A stretch of DNA of 64,000 nucleotides, taken from assembly GCA_025210775.1 (NCBI GenBank), contig JAOARB010000019.1, forward strand, positions 1-64,000, in the 5' to 3' direction. Both the position numbers and the translations under genes were made by a program. The notes beneath the pieces were generated by a model, which searched no databases, had not been told where the DNA came from, and saw only the letters and a program-made list of their open reading frames with translations. This document shows positions 37,800 through 46,611 of this stretch, piece after piece; the first letter of the stretch is position 1; every line of letters begins with the position of its first letter. The stretch is from Prolixibacteraceae bacterium. GTDB taxonomy: Bacteria > Bacteroidota > Bacteroidia > Bacteroidales > Prolixibacteraceae.

Positions 37800-38102
37800 A
37801 TAAAAAGTAAATTAATGATAAGATACTACATTTTTTACAAATCTATTGTTAAGATGATAAATAAAAGACGATCTTATGAGTTTTTCTCTCATTAGACCAC
37901 TCTTTTTTTATTATCTTTCGTGCCTATTAAGAAAGGAGAAAAGGATTCCTTAAAAGGAATTTTTCTAGAATTTCTAAACAAAACGAAGAACAATAGAATA
38001 TAAGAAAATGATAGTTGCAATGATAATAAAAAATCAGACCATTACAACATCACCTTTCTATTAAACAATCGATATATTAAAATTACTAATAGGTCTTGAA
38101 TT
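37800..38102. other. Intergenic stretch between divergent genes
   Basis: ATTCC and GGAAT at 37945-37960 form a small hairpin followed by TTTTC, a weak plus-strand terminator-like element with no gene before it. No consensus promoter with correct spacing was found. Confidence 0.3.
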
Positions 38103-39296
38103 ATGAGTATTATTGCCGAGAGAATCAATCGTCTTGCTATATCTCAAACATTAGCAATGGCTCAGAAGAGTAGAGAATTGAAAGCACAAGGTATTGATGT
38201 AATCAGCCTTAGTGTAGGAGAACCTGATTTTGACACTCCAGACTTTATTAAGACGGCTGCCAAGAAAGCCATCGATGACAACTATTCTCACTATTCTCCA
38301 GTTAACGGATATCCTGAGCTTCGTGAAGCCATCGTAAACAAGCTTAAAAGAGATAATAATCTGACTTATAATGCAGATCAGATTCTTGTTTCTAACGGAG
38401 CTAAACATTCTTTGGCAAACGTGATCATGTCTACAGTGGAAGAAGGTGATGAAGTGATCATTCCTGCTCCTTATTGGGTTACTTACGTAGAACTTGTAAA
38501 ACTTGCAGGTGGAACCAACGTAGTGATCCCAACAACAGTAGAGAACGACTTTAAAATTACACCAGCACAACTAGAAGCTGCCATCACACCTAAGACTAGA
38601 GCCTTCTTGTTTAGTAGCCCTAGCAACCCAACTGGAAAACTTTACACTAAAGAGGAGTTAAAAGCATTCGCAGATATTTTTGCAAAGCATCCAAACTTGG
38701 TTGTAATTTCAGACGAAATCTACGAATATATCAACTACGAAGGAGCACATGAGAGTATCGCTCAATTTGATGCCATCAAAGAACAAACCGTAATCGTGAA
38801 TGGGGTATCTAAAGCATATGCCATGACAGGTTATCGTATCGGATATATCGCAGGTCCAACATGGTTGGTTAAAGCATGTAGCAAACTACAAGGACAATTC
38901 ACTTCGGGAGCTAACTCAGTAGCACAAATTGCTTCAGCCAAAGCCATCGCATCAGACAACAAAGAGGTGTTTGAAATGGTAAAAGCATTCGCAAAAAGAA
39001 GAGATTTAGTGGTAGAGCTAATGTCAGAAATACCAAATCTTAAGATCTCTCGTCCTGACGGAGCATTTTATGTATTCCCTAATGTAACAGCATATTTTGG
39101 AACCTCTTTCGGAGAATACAAAATAGACAACGCTTCTGATCTTTGTCTATATCTCCTACAAGAAGCCAACGTAGCTATTGTTACGGGTGAAGCTTTTGGT
39201 GACCCTAACTGTGTTCGTCTTTCTTATGCTGCATCTGAAGCAGAATTAAGAGAAGCTGTACGAAGAATTAAAGAAGCGATGAGTAGATTGAAATAA
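38103..39296 (+). CDS. PLP-dependent aminotransferase, aspartate aminotransferase type
   Basis: This 397-residue fold-I class I/II aminotransferase has the PLP lysine Lys237 in GVSKAYAMTGYRIGY. Further signatures are SVGEPDFDTP, SSPSNPTGK (Asn contacting PLP), ISDEIYEYI and CVRLSYA, with the carboxylate-binding Arg. Closest in style to AspB-type aspartate/prephenate aminotransferases of the I-gamma group. It is a single gene with a strong terminator. Confidence 0.93.
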   Translation: MSIIAERINRLAISQTLAMAQKSRELKAQGIDVISLSVGEPDFDTPDFIKTAAKKAIDDNYSHYSPVNGYPELREAIVNKLKRDNNLTYNADQILVSNGAKHSLANVIMSTVEEGDEVIIPAPYWVTYVELVKLAGGTNVVIPTTVENDFKITPAQLEAAITPKTRAFLFSSPSNPTGKLYTKEELKAFADIFAKHPNLVVISDEIYEYINYEGAHESIAQFDAIKEQTVIVNGVSKAYAMTGYRIGYIAGPTWLVKACSKLQGQFTSGANSVAQIASAKAIASDNKEVFEMVKAFAKRRDLVVELMSEIPNLKISRPDGAFYVFPNVTAYFGTSFGEYKIDNASDLCLYLLQEANVAIVTGEAFGDPNCVRLSYAASEAELREAVRRIKEAMSRLK

Positions 39297-39318
39297 CCAT
39301 CTCTTTATAACATAAAAA

Positions 39319-39349
39319 AAAGGCGACCTAATCAAGGTTGCCTTTTTTT
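39319..39349 (+). terminator. Intrinsic terminator
   Basis: AAAGGCGACC pairs with GGTTGCCTTT (one G-U) around AATCAA-type loop bases and is followed by TTTT. Confidence 0.85.
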
Positions 39350-39450
39350 ATCTACTCTAAAACAAATTATTTATACTATAACGTAAAAATAATTTGATTC
39401 CTGAATATCATTATTTAGAAGAAGTCTTCAAATAACATTAGTGATATAAT

Positions 39451-40767
39451 CTAATAAGCTCTATCAAAAAGAACCTTCTTTCCCTTAATTTTAATACGAG
39501 AAATCTTACGTATCAGAGGTTTGATCTTTTTACGAGGAACTGCCACATAAGCACGGTAATCCTTCACATGGATCATTCCAATCTCTTTCTTCTCAAGCTC
39601 CCCATTTTTACACAAAAAGCCAACAATATCAATCTTATTGATCTTATTTTTCTTACCTGCACCAATATATAGGGTGTCCCAATCGGTCTGTTGAAACTCG
39701 GTAGTACTCTCTTTTACAATCCAATCCTGCCATTCGATCTTTTGTAAAGGTTCCGACACCTCTTCCTCTTCACGCACCACAACAAAAACACGTCCTTCTT
39801 CTTCTCCACGAGAAGTACGACCATTACGATGCACAGCAACATCCTCTTGATAAGGCATTTGATAGTGGATCACATTTTTCACTTCCACATGATCAATACC
39901 ACGAGCCAGAAGATCAGTACCAACGATAATAGAAGAAGTTCCATTCTCAAATTTAATCATAGACCTTTCACGCTCATCTTGGGTACGTAAACCATGAATA
40001 AACTCATGTACCACACCCATATCGTAAAGAGCCTCACTAATACGTTCCACAGCATCTCTATGATTACAGAACACCATAGTAGATTCGTGTCCTATCTGCT
40101 GAAGTAGGGCAACCAAAGAGGCTAGTTTATCGTTTTCTTCCGCTTCAACACGAAAAGCTTCAAACTTATTCTCTTTAACCTTATATGACAAGTCTATGAC
40201 AAGACCATTACGATCCATTGTCTTAGGATAGCATAAATCCTCAATCTTCGTTGCTGAAGTCAGAATCGTTCCTGAAAGATTCCTAAAACAGTTAAAGATA
40301 AAATCGATATCTTTTTGGTAGCCTAACTGTAGAATTTTATCATACTCATCCAACACCACACGCTCCACATTACGAAGATCCACATTACCTCTACGAATAT
40401 GGTCGGCCAATCTTCCAGGAGTGGCAATCAATAAAGAAGGAGCATAAGCCAAAGAACGTTCTTCAGAAGAGATGGAGTGTCCACCATAGCTACAGTAAGA
40501 ACGCATAGATAGTTGTAATTTCCCCACCACCTTTTCAATCTGCAATGCCAATTCGCGTGTAGGAACCAAGATGACCATTTGCACCCCATTTCCATGGATC
40601 TTAGTCTGTTCCAAAAGCACCCTCAAGAAGGCGATTGTTTTTCCTGATCCTGTAGGAGAGATCAAAGACAAAGAGGGACTCTTCTTTGATGCATCATAAA
40701 TTTGTTGCTGAACCTCATTATAAGATTCAAAGCCCATCTTTTTCAGTATATAATCTGAGATATTCAT
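39451..40767 (-). CDS. DEAD-box-like RNA helicase, DbpA type, with DEYD motif
   Basis: It has 438 residues. Motifs seen are: I SPTGSGKT (Lys43), Ia PTRELALQ, Ib TPGRL, II DEYD (140-143) where most members have DEAD, III SAT, and VI HRNGRTSRG. The C-terminal 70 residues (KKNKINKIDIVGFLCKNGEL onward) look like the DbpA RNA-binding domain that recognises hairpin 92 of 23S rRNA, so a role in large-subunit assembly is likely. The Ala-to-Tyr change in motif II is unusual. The Gre-like gene lies 45 bp upstream on the same strand. Confidence 0.88.
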   Translation of the reverse strand: MNISDYILKKMGFESYNEVQQQIYDASKKSPSLSLISPTGSGKTIAFLRVLLEQTKIHGNGVQMVILVPTRELALQIEKVVGKLQLSMRSYCSYGGHSISSEERSLAYAPSLLIATPGRLADHIRRGNVDLRNVERVVLDEYDKILQLGYQKDIDFIFNCFRNLSGTILTSATKIEDLCYPKTMDRNGLVIDLSYKVKENKFEAFRVEAEENDKLASLVALLQQIGHESTMVFCNHRDAVERISEALYDMGVVHEFIHGLRTQDERERSMIKFENGTSSIIVGTDLLARGIDHVEVKNVIHYQMPYQEDVAVHRNGRTSRGEEEGRVFVVVREEEEVSEPLQKIEWQDWIVKESTTEFQQTDWDTLYIGAGKKNKINKIDIVGFLCKNGELEKKEIGMIHVKDYRAYVAVPRKKIKPLIRKISRIKIKGKKVLFDRAY

Positions 40768-40812
40768 ATTTTCTTTTCTATTATTTCTTTACCACCAAGA
40801 TCTCACCTACAA

Positions 40813-41271
40813 TTAAATGACATCCAATATTTTATATTGTCTTCCTTGAAACGTAACTTCCGCTCCAACCTCTTTATTTTTAAATAATTGTCCTATAGGA
40901 GAGGTAATAGACAGCGAATAAAAAGGTCCATTCTCACACTCCACTTTGCCCAAAGGAAGGAAAAATAGATAAACACCATCATTCGTTAGCACCAAACTTC
41001 CAACCTCCACTCGATCCTTTGGTTCCATATTGATCTTCGAAGCAAAAGTATAACTCTTTTGATACTGAATAAGCTGCAATTCTAGTCGATTCAGATCACT
41101 ACTGATACGTTCACGACTTGTCTCATATTTATCTCCAGCACTACTTTTAGTATCGTTAACCAAAGCATCTTTTAAATCCTCAACACCTTTTTTACAAAGA
41201 TCTATTTGTTCTTTTATTTTGGATAAAACCAATCGACCAAACTCCTCTTTTATGGACAAATTAATATTCAT
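40813..41271 (-). CDS. GreA/GreB-like transcription factor-type protein
   Basis: About 152 residues. An N-terminal coiled coil (about 10-80) includes KEQIDLCKKGVEDLKDALVN and RISSDLNRLELQLIQYQ. A C-terminal domain has SPIGQLFKNKEVGAEVTFQG, the FKBP-like signature of Gre factors. It may bind in the secondary channel of RNA polymerase, but the acidic tip residues of true GreA are not obvious. I start at Met 41271 because a -7 promoter box sits at 41290-41297, over the codons of the earlier Met at 41292. Confidence 0.75.
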   Translation of the reverse strand: MNINLSIKEEFGRLVLSKIKEQIDLCKKGVEDLKDALVNDTKSSAGDKYETSRERISSDLNRLELQLIQYQKSYTFASKINMEPKDRVEVGSLVLTNDGVYLFFLPLGKVECENGPFYSLSITSPIGQLFKNKEVGAEVTFQGRQYKILDVI

Positions 41272-41289
41272 ATAAATATATTTAAGCCA

Positions 41290-41297
41290 CAAAGATA
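41290..41297 (-). promoter_or_regulatory. Possible -7 box for the Gre-like gene
   Basis: The minus strand reads TATCTTTGT, a consensus -7 box 19 bp before Met 41271. Its position argues against translation starting at 41292. No upstream TTTG box at the usual spacing. Confidence 0.45.
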
Positions 41298-41561
41298 CAG
41301 CAACGCATCTGTTTTCCCACTCTTCCTACGAATAAAGTTCATCAGTCCCAAAAACAGACTAAGGCAAACGGATTTCGATACTGAGGGCGTTTATCCAAAA
41401 AATGTACACATTTATTCATCCATGTAAATAGCACCAACATTAATAGTTATTATTGCATAAACTAAATCGTTTAGAATATTTAGGTGTATATCATTTCAAC
41501 ATCACGATTTCAACATCAAAATATTAGAATAGACATAAAACACTTCTTCAAAATCAAAAGT

Positions 41562-44500
41562 ATGAGTTTTAAACAACGTATTATCACAATTCTTTTCTGC
41601 TCGCTGCTTGTACTCCAAGCTTCTGCACAAAAGACAGCCCCAATCGACTTTGAGAAAGGAACTAAAGGCCTCGTAATAAATAAGCGTCGCAGTCGTATCA
41701 ATACGACCACTACTGAATCCTTAAGAGGAGAATCAAGTCTTCAGTGGAGATGGAGTCCCAAAGCAACATTGTCATTTAAACAAGATATTGGGTATGCACC
41801 TATCTCGGCAGATGCAACCAACAAACATATCAGCACCTTCTCTTTTTGGCTATACAACACCAAGCCTAATAAAGATTCACTAAAAGTAGAATTCCTTAAA
41901 AAAGGAAAAGTACAATGCTACTTTTATTTCCACCTAAACTATAAAGGATGGAGAACAGGATGGGTCGCTTTTGATAGAGACATGCAAGGTCAACCTGTGG
42001 AAGGAATGGACCAAGTACGTTTTGCTGCTCCTAGAAGTGGAGAGAAAGGTACTTTCTACATCGATGAGATCATTACTTCCACACCAATTGATCCTCGTCA
42101 TCAAATGGCCGATCATCAAGTTCCATTTGTAAATAAAAATGCAGTTATCTCTGCCAACAAACACTGGATGGCTCTAGAGTATTTCTCTCAAATGCTAAAC
42201 CAATTCCCAGTAAAGAAAGCAAGTACGATATCGAGCAAAGAAGCAGAAGGACTTAAAACTATCGAAGGAAAACTAAATGCAATGTTTTTGGAGAATGCAA
42301 AAAACAAAAAAGGCATTCAAAAATGGATAAAAGATACGCGTCAAGAACTGAATATTTCAGGAAAAGGTCGTTTTGTATATTTTGCTTCATATCCAGCACT
42401 ATATAGTTCAGAGAAGAAACCAACAAAACATCTTCATTTCGGATTAAGCCTAAAAAACTACACCAATCTTCTACTCAATATTGCTCAACAATATCATCTT
42501 TCAAACAAGCAAGAAGATAAAGATAGTTTAGCGCTACTTTTTGTAGACATGGTAAAAAACATGAGAAAATATGGTTGGGCTGAAGGTAGTGGTATCGGCA
42601 CATTACACCATTTAGGTTATAGCATGAGAAACTACTACCCTGCTATGTATCTTATGAAAGAGGAATTAGCAAAAGTTGGATTACGTGAACAAGTAGCTAA
42701 AGATATGATGTGGTTCTCTGGTTATGGGAAAATGGTAGAACCAAAAGATCGTTATATAGGTATCAATGTGGATGTGCTTAACACAACATTAATGGGACAA
42801 CTTTCTTGTTGTATGATGACTTCTGACGACACGTCAAAAGTAGCAAACATGAAAGCATTACAAGAGTGGTTGACTTATGGTGTTGACTATGTTCCTGGAT
42901 TATTGGCTCCTTTTAAACCAGATGGCGCTTTCTTCCACCACTACAACCACTATCCATTGTATGCAAAAGACGCACTAGATGGATCGACACCTGTATTTTA
43001 TGCTATCTCAGGAACACCATTCAGTCTCCCTGAACACAATGTAAGTGTAGTAAAGAATGCGCTTCTAAAAATGCGTTTATATTCTCATAATACTGTTCTA
43101 CCTATCACCATGTCTGGGCGTCACCCACTTGGACATAGTAAAATTTCAGCCAAACCATATTACTATATGGCAAAAGCAGGCAAAGGTGGCGAAACAGTAG
43201 AGATGGACAAAGAGCTTGCATCTATATATCTTTCTTTGGCATCGGCAGATAAAAAGGATGATCGTAGACGTATCAAAGAATTTGAAGATCTTAACATTAT
43301 TCCGGAAGTAATCCCTGCAGGAAACTGGAGCATTAACTATGCAAGTATCAACATGCATCGCAAAAACGATTGGTTGTTTACAGTGAAAGGATTCAATGCT
43401 TACCTATGGGGAGCTGAGATATATGTTAAAGCCAATGCATATGGACGATACATGAGCTACGGACATTACCAGCTACAACGTCGTATTGATGGAAAAGAAC
43501 AAACAGGATTCCGATTTGAAGGATACGACTGGAACCGTTTACCTGGAACCACAACAATCCACCTTCCAATCGATGAGCTTGCGGGTAATGTAGTACAAGT
43601 GGACCACCTTTCAGGATATGAAGAGCTATTGATCTCGGATGAAAAATTTGGAGCCTCACTATCTATGGGCACTCAAGGAGTCTATGCGATGAAACTTCAC
43701 GAGCACGATAAATACCATGGATCACATAGAGCAACCAAGAGTTATTTTATGTTCGATGATTTTATCGTTATGTTGGGATCTGATATCGAAAATAATGTAA
43801 CCAACTACGAAACAGAGACAACACTATTCCAAAATAGCATCGAAGTTGGAACCAAAGCGATCGATCTAAACGGAAAGAAAATAGATCAACTAGGAGCCGT
43901 TGTAACCAACGACACCAAACAGGCTTTGATCATTGACAACTTATCTAATGGATGGTATATCCCTACAGATGGACAAAATCTTGAAGTATCTTACAAAAAA
44001 CAAGATTCTAAAGATCCTCGCAATAAAAAGTCTAACAACGGAACTTTTATCTCTGCTTGGTTAAAACATGGAAAAGCACCTAAGAATGCAAGTTACGAAT
44101 ATGCATTGCTTGTTGGAACAGATAAAGACCAACTAAACCAATTTGCAAAAGAACAGAAGGAACACAAGAATTATGTTGTTGCTCAAAAAGACAGCAAAGC
44201 CCACATCGTGAAAGAGGTTAAATCCAACACATGGGGATACGCTATCTTTGATAATACCGACAACAAAGCTTTTGAAGGTCCTCTTCGCCATACCAATATC
44301 CCTGCATTAGCAATGATCAAAGAGGATAAAGAAAAGATGGAAATCGAAGTTTGTAATCCAGACCTAAACCTTTACCAAGGAAAAGATTTCGATCAATACA
44401 ACGAAGATGGATCAAGACATGAAGTAAGTATCTACTCTCGTCTATGGGCAAACTCTGAAAGCATGCCTGTAAAAATGACCCTTTCAATTAAAGGACAATA

Positions 44501-44612
44501 TAAAGTAGAGAAAGCAGCCCATGTGCTTCACCAACTTATTGTAAATGGAAACACTGAAGTTACGGTAATACTAAAGGATGGAATGTCTAAACACATTACA
44601 TTATTAAAATAA
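41562..44612 (+). CDS. Chondroitin sulfate ABC lyase-like polysaccharide lyase (PL8)
   Basis: It has 1016 residues, close to the 1021 of Proteus chondroitinase ABC I. A signal peptide ends at LQASAQ. The N-terminal jelly-roll domain (IDFEKGTKGL to about 200) ends in DPRHQMADHQVPFV, characteristic of the ABC lyases. The helical catalytic domain contains FFHHYNHYPLY (near residue 457, candidate His/Tyr pair) and MSGRHP (near 517, candidate Arg). The beta-sandwich domains follow. It would cleave chondroitin/dermatan or related uronate glycans by elimination. I start at Met 41562; 26 earlier in-frame codons give no signal sequence. It has no adjacent Sus genes. Confidence 0.9.
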   Translation: MSFKQRIITILFCSLLVLQASAQKTAPIDFEKGTKGLVINKRRSRINTTTTESLRGESSLQWRWSPKATLSFKQDIGYAPISADATNKHISTFSFWLYNTKPNKDSLKVEFLKKGKVQCYFYFHLNYKGWRTGWVAFDRDMQGQPVEGMDQVRFAAPRSGEKGTFYIDEIITSTPIDPRHQMADHQVPFVNKNAVISANKHWMALEYFSQMLNQFPVKKASTISSKEAEGLKTIEGKLNAMFLENAKNKKGIQKWIKDTRQELNISGKGRFVYFASYPALYSSEKKPTKHLHFGLSLKNYTNLLLNIAQQYHLSNKQEDKDSLALLFVDMVKNMRKYGWAEGSGIGTLHHLGYSMRNYYPAMYLMKEELAKVGLREQVAKDMMWFSGYGKMVEPKDRYIGINVDVLNTTLMGQLSCCMMTSDDTSKVANMKALQEWLTYGVDYVPGLLAPFKPDGAFFHHYNHYPLYAKDALDGSTPVFYAISGTPFSLPEHNVSVVKNALLKMRLYSHNTVLPITMSGRHPLGHSKISAKPYYYMAKAGKGGETVEMDKELASIYLSLASADKKDDRRRIKEFEDLNIIPEVIPAGNWSINYASINMHRKNDWLFTVKGFNAYLWGAEIYVKANAYGRYMSYGHYQLQRRIDGKEQTGFRFEGYDWNRLPGTTTIHLPIDELAGNVVQVDHLSGYEELLISDEKFGASLSMGTQGVYAMKLHEHDKYHGSHRATKSYFMFDDFIVMLGSDIENNVTNYETETTLFQNSIEVGTKAIDLNGKKIDQLGAVVTNDTKQALIIDNLSNGWYIPTDGQNLEVSYKKQDSKDPRNKKSNNGTFISAWLKHGKAPKNASYEYALLVGTDKDQLNQFAKEQKEHKNYVVAQKDSKAHIVKEVKSNTWGYAIFDNTDNKAFEGPLRHTNIPALAMIKEDKEKMEIEVCNPDLNLYQGKDFDQYNEDGSRHEVSIYSRLWANSESMPVKMTLSIKGQYKVEKAAHVLHQLIVNGNTEVTVILKDGMSKHITLLK

Positions 44613-44658
44613 TAAATAAGCACACACTTTTCGGAGGCTTATATTAAGCCTCTCCTTT

Positions 44659-44722
44659 AACCCTACTATTTTTCGATAGTCATATAGCTATGACTTAAGA
44701 AAAAGGTAGGGTTTTTCTTTTT
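44659..44722 (+). terminator. Large interrupted terminator hairpin
   Basis: AACCCTAC/GTAGGGTT, TTTTTC/GAAAAA and AGTCATA/TATGACT nest into one long hairpin, followed by TTTCTTTTTT. A smaller hairpin GGAGGCTT/AAGCCTCT precedes it near 44634-44653. It ends the lyase transcript. Confidence 0.8.
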
Positions 44723-44854
44723 TATCAAACACAAAAGATCTCCTATTACTCCCGAGGTTGGATGTCCTATAAATATAAAAGACTCTTCATCCCAAAGGGG
44801 ATAAACATCAAAACCACCACGCAAAGATCAAAAATGATGACCTGTAGAAAAATA

Positions 44855-45000
44855 GTAGTTTTAAAGGTAGTTCCTCCATGGTTTGTCCATGGTTGCTCCA
44901 TGGTTCCTCCATCGAAAACCCCCAAATCGATGGACAAACCATGGAGGAACCATGGAGGAACCATGGACAAACCCTTTATTTAACCTATTGGATTCTGGCA
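44855..45000. repeat. CCATGG palindromic repeat element, copy 2
   Basis: The arms (about 44867-44915 and 44927-44973) are built from CCATGG every 11 bp with linkers TTTGT, TTGCT or TTCCT. There are three full units per arm plus the loop-proximal CCATCGA, and the loop is AAACCCCCAAA. Compared with copy 1 it is inverted. Its reverse complement shares the flank ATAGGTTAAATAAAGGG on one side and ACCTTTAAAACTACTAT on the other. Facing linkers often do not match, while CCATGG always pairs. It lies between the terminators of two convergent genes, so it may not be transcribed. Confidence 0.9.
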
Positions 45001-45094
45001 AATTCCTCTTGTCGGTATTATCGCCTACCCAATGTATCCTTTTTCTACACAGACAGCATCACAAGGGATAAAGCAATGAAACAATAATGCATAA

Positions 45095-45134
45095 AAAGGT
45101 CCCAAACTTGTATTGCTACAAAATTGGGACCTTA
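45095..45134 (-). terminator. Terminator of the outer-membrane protein gene
   Basis: On the minus strand AAGGTCCCAA pairs with TTGGGACCTT, followed by TTTTAT. Confidence 0.85.
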
Positions 45135-45177
45135 TCACCTAAGTGATCTTTATATCTCAGTGCTTATCTTTTCCGAC

Positions 45178-46020
45178 CTAGAAGAAATAAGTAAAACCGA
45201 TATTAAAACCTTGCTTACTGTATGGTGAAGTTGTTTTTAATGCTTTAGATGGGTCAGGATTAGCCCCATCGATAGAATCTACATAATCCACCTCAATAGA
45301 CTTTCCTGTAATTGCAGTAAAATTATCCAATTGATCCACTCCATTTACATTAAACTTCTCGATAGTTGATTTCTTTCTCTTAATATTTAAGTAGATACCT
45401 TCCAACTCAGCAAACATTGCGAATTTCTCATTGATACGGTATTGAACACCTAGAACTCCTGTAAAACCAACAGAGAAATCTCCATTAATTTTTTGTTCAA
45501 CCTCCATATTCACTCCTGTTTGAGGGTCTTTAGCACTAGACTCAATCATTGCATAACCTCCCATAGGAAGAACAAAACCTACTTTTGTATAAAGACTGAT
45601 TTGTTTTGAATAACCAGTACTCATAACCACTGTTGGGGCAAGACGAAATTGATTTGTGTATGCATCAGCAGACTTGTATTGAACATCGCCAACAACTAGA
45701 TTCTGTACATTTTGTTTTGAACCTTTCAAATAAGTGAAATCTAATTCCAAACCAAAATTGTCTGTAAAGAAATGTCCTACAGCCAATCCTGCAATAGCTC
45801 CTCCACCAAGAGAGGTAAAGATTTGCTCTTGTACCCCGTTTACAGAACTTCCTTGTCCCATATCTACGTAGTAACCATCTTTAGCAACACCCCAACCATA
45901 ACCACCTTTTACTTTTACATAAGTAGAAGACACTTTAGTATCGTTTTCTTGAGCTTTTGTTTGCATGCTTGATCCTACCAATAGAATCATTGCCAATGCT
46001 GAAATAAAAATTTTCTTCAT
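45178..46020 (-). CDS. Outer-membrane beta-barrel protein
   Basis: It has 280 residues. A signal peptide ends near MQTKAQ. Alternating amphipathic strands such as TYVKVKGGYGWGVA, FGLELDFTYLKG and FAMFAELEGIYLNI follow, with a terminal strand GFNIGFTYFF ending in Phe, the usual barrel-insertion signal. It resembles the OmpW/porin-family small barrels of Bacteroidota. Ligand and role are unknown. Alternative hairpins lie in its presumed leader at 46173-46220. Confidence 0.85.
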   Translation of the reverse strand: MKKIFISALAMILLVGSSMQTKAQENDTKVSSTYVKVKGGYGWGVAKDGYYVDMGQGSSVNGVQEQIFTSLGGGAIAGLAVGHFFTDNFGLELDFTYLKGSKQNVQNLVVGDVQYKSADAYTNQFRLAPTVVMSTGYSKQISLYTKVGFVLPMGGYAMIESSAKDPQTGVNMEVEQKINGDFSVGFTGVLGVQYRINEKFAMFAELEGIYLNIKRKKSTIEKFNVNGVDQLDNFTAITGKSIEVDYVDSIDGANPDPSKALKTTSPYSKQGFNIGFTYFF

Positions 46021-46172
46021 AATTTCCTATATAGAATAAATAGTATTGTTTATCATCAATCAAAACCAATTCATAACAAACTAATAATCATACGCTTTGT
46101 AACATATTAACGAAACAAAACTATAAGGAAGAAAGTTGATATCCTAGTAATTCAAAACGAACATACGCACCT

Positions 46173-46220
46173 TAGACTCTATGATTAAATGAGTCTATCA
46201 GACTAAAGTAAAATCATAGA
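46173..46220. promoter_or_regulatory. Mutually exclusive hairpins upstream of the barrel gene
   Basis: TAGACTC/GAGTCTA (46173-46179, 46191-46197) competes with TCTATGATT/AATCATAGA (46178-46186, 46212-46220), and AGTCT/AGACT at 46192-46204 also overlaps. Such overlapping pairings occur in RNA switches, but no terminator T-tract follows. Confidence 0.3.
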
Positions 46221-46611
46221 CAAAACCCCCTACACTGCAAGTAATTAGCCCTAAAGAGCACATTTAAATATTATGTAAAACCCAAAATACAACACTCTTT
46301 TTAACTATATTTAACCACACAAAAAATAGAATATTTTTCTCCAACAATACCATATTTAGATATAAGCACATCTTCTTACTCTATTAATCAATATAAAAAA
46401 TTAATATTATTTAGAACTCAATAAAAATACACATCTATATTATTATATATCAATACATTAACACACACAATCTCTATCTAAAAATAAGACATAAGGATCT
46501 ACTACTATAATGAAGTGTGAATTTAAATATACTGCAATTCATTTTTTTAACTTATATTTACGTTTATACTAATCAAAATATTATTCATTTCAACACTAAA
46601 TTCTATATCGA
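46221..46611. other. Very AT-rich gene-free stretch
   Basis: No gene is seen. It is among the most AT-rich parts of the window. A TATATTTAC close to the -7 consensus (A for G) lies near 46552-46560 and may serve the peptidase gene at 46612. A minus-strand -7 box TAGTTTTG at 46123-46116 may serve the barrel gene. Confidence 0.35.

Noticed and set aside
44762..45087. Four overlapping open frames of 62-73 codons over the second CCATGG element
   Set aside because: Same cause as in copy 1; the frames overlap each other on both strands and end soon after the repeat.
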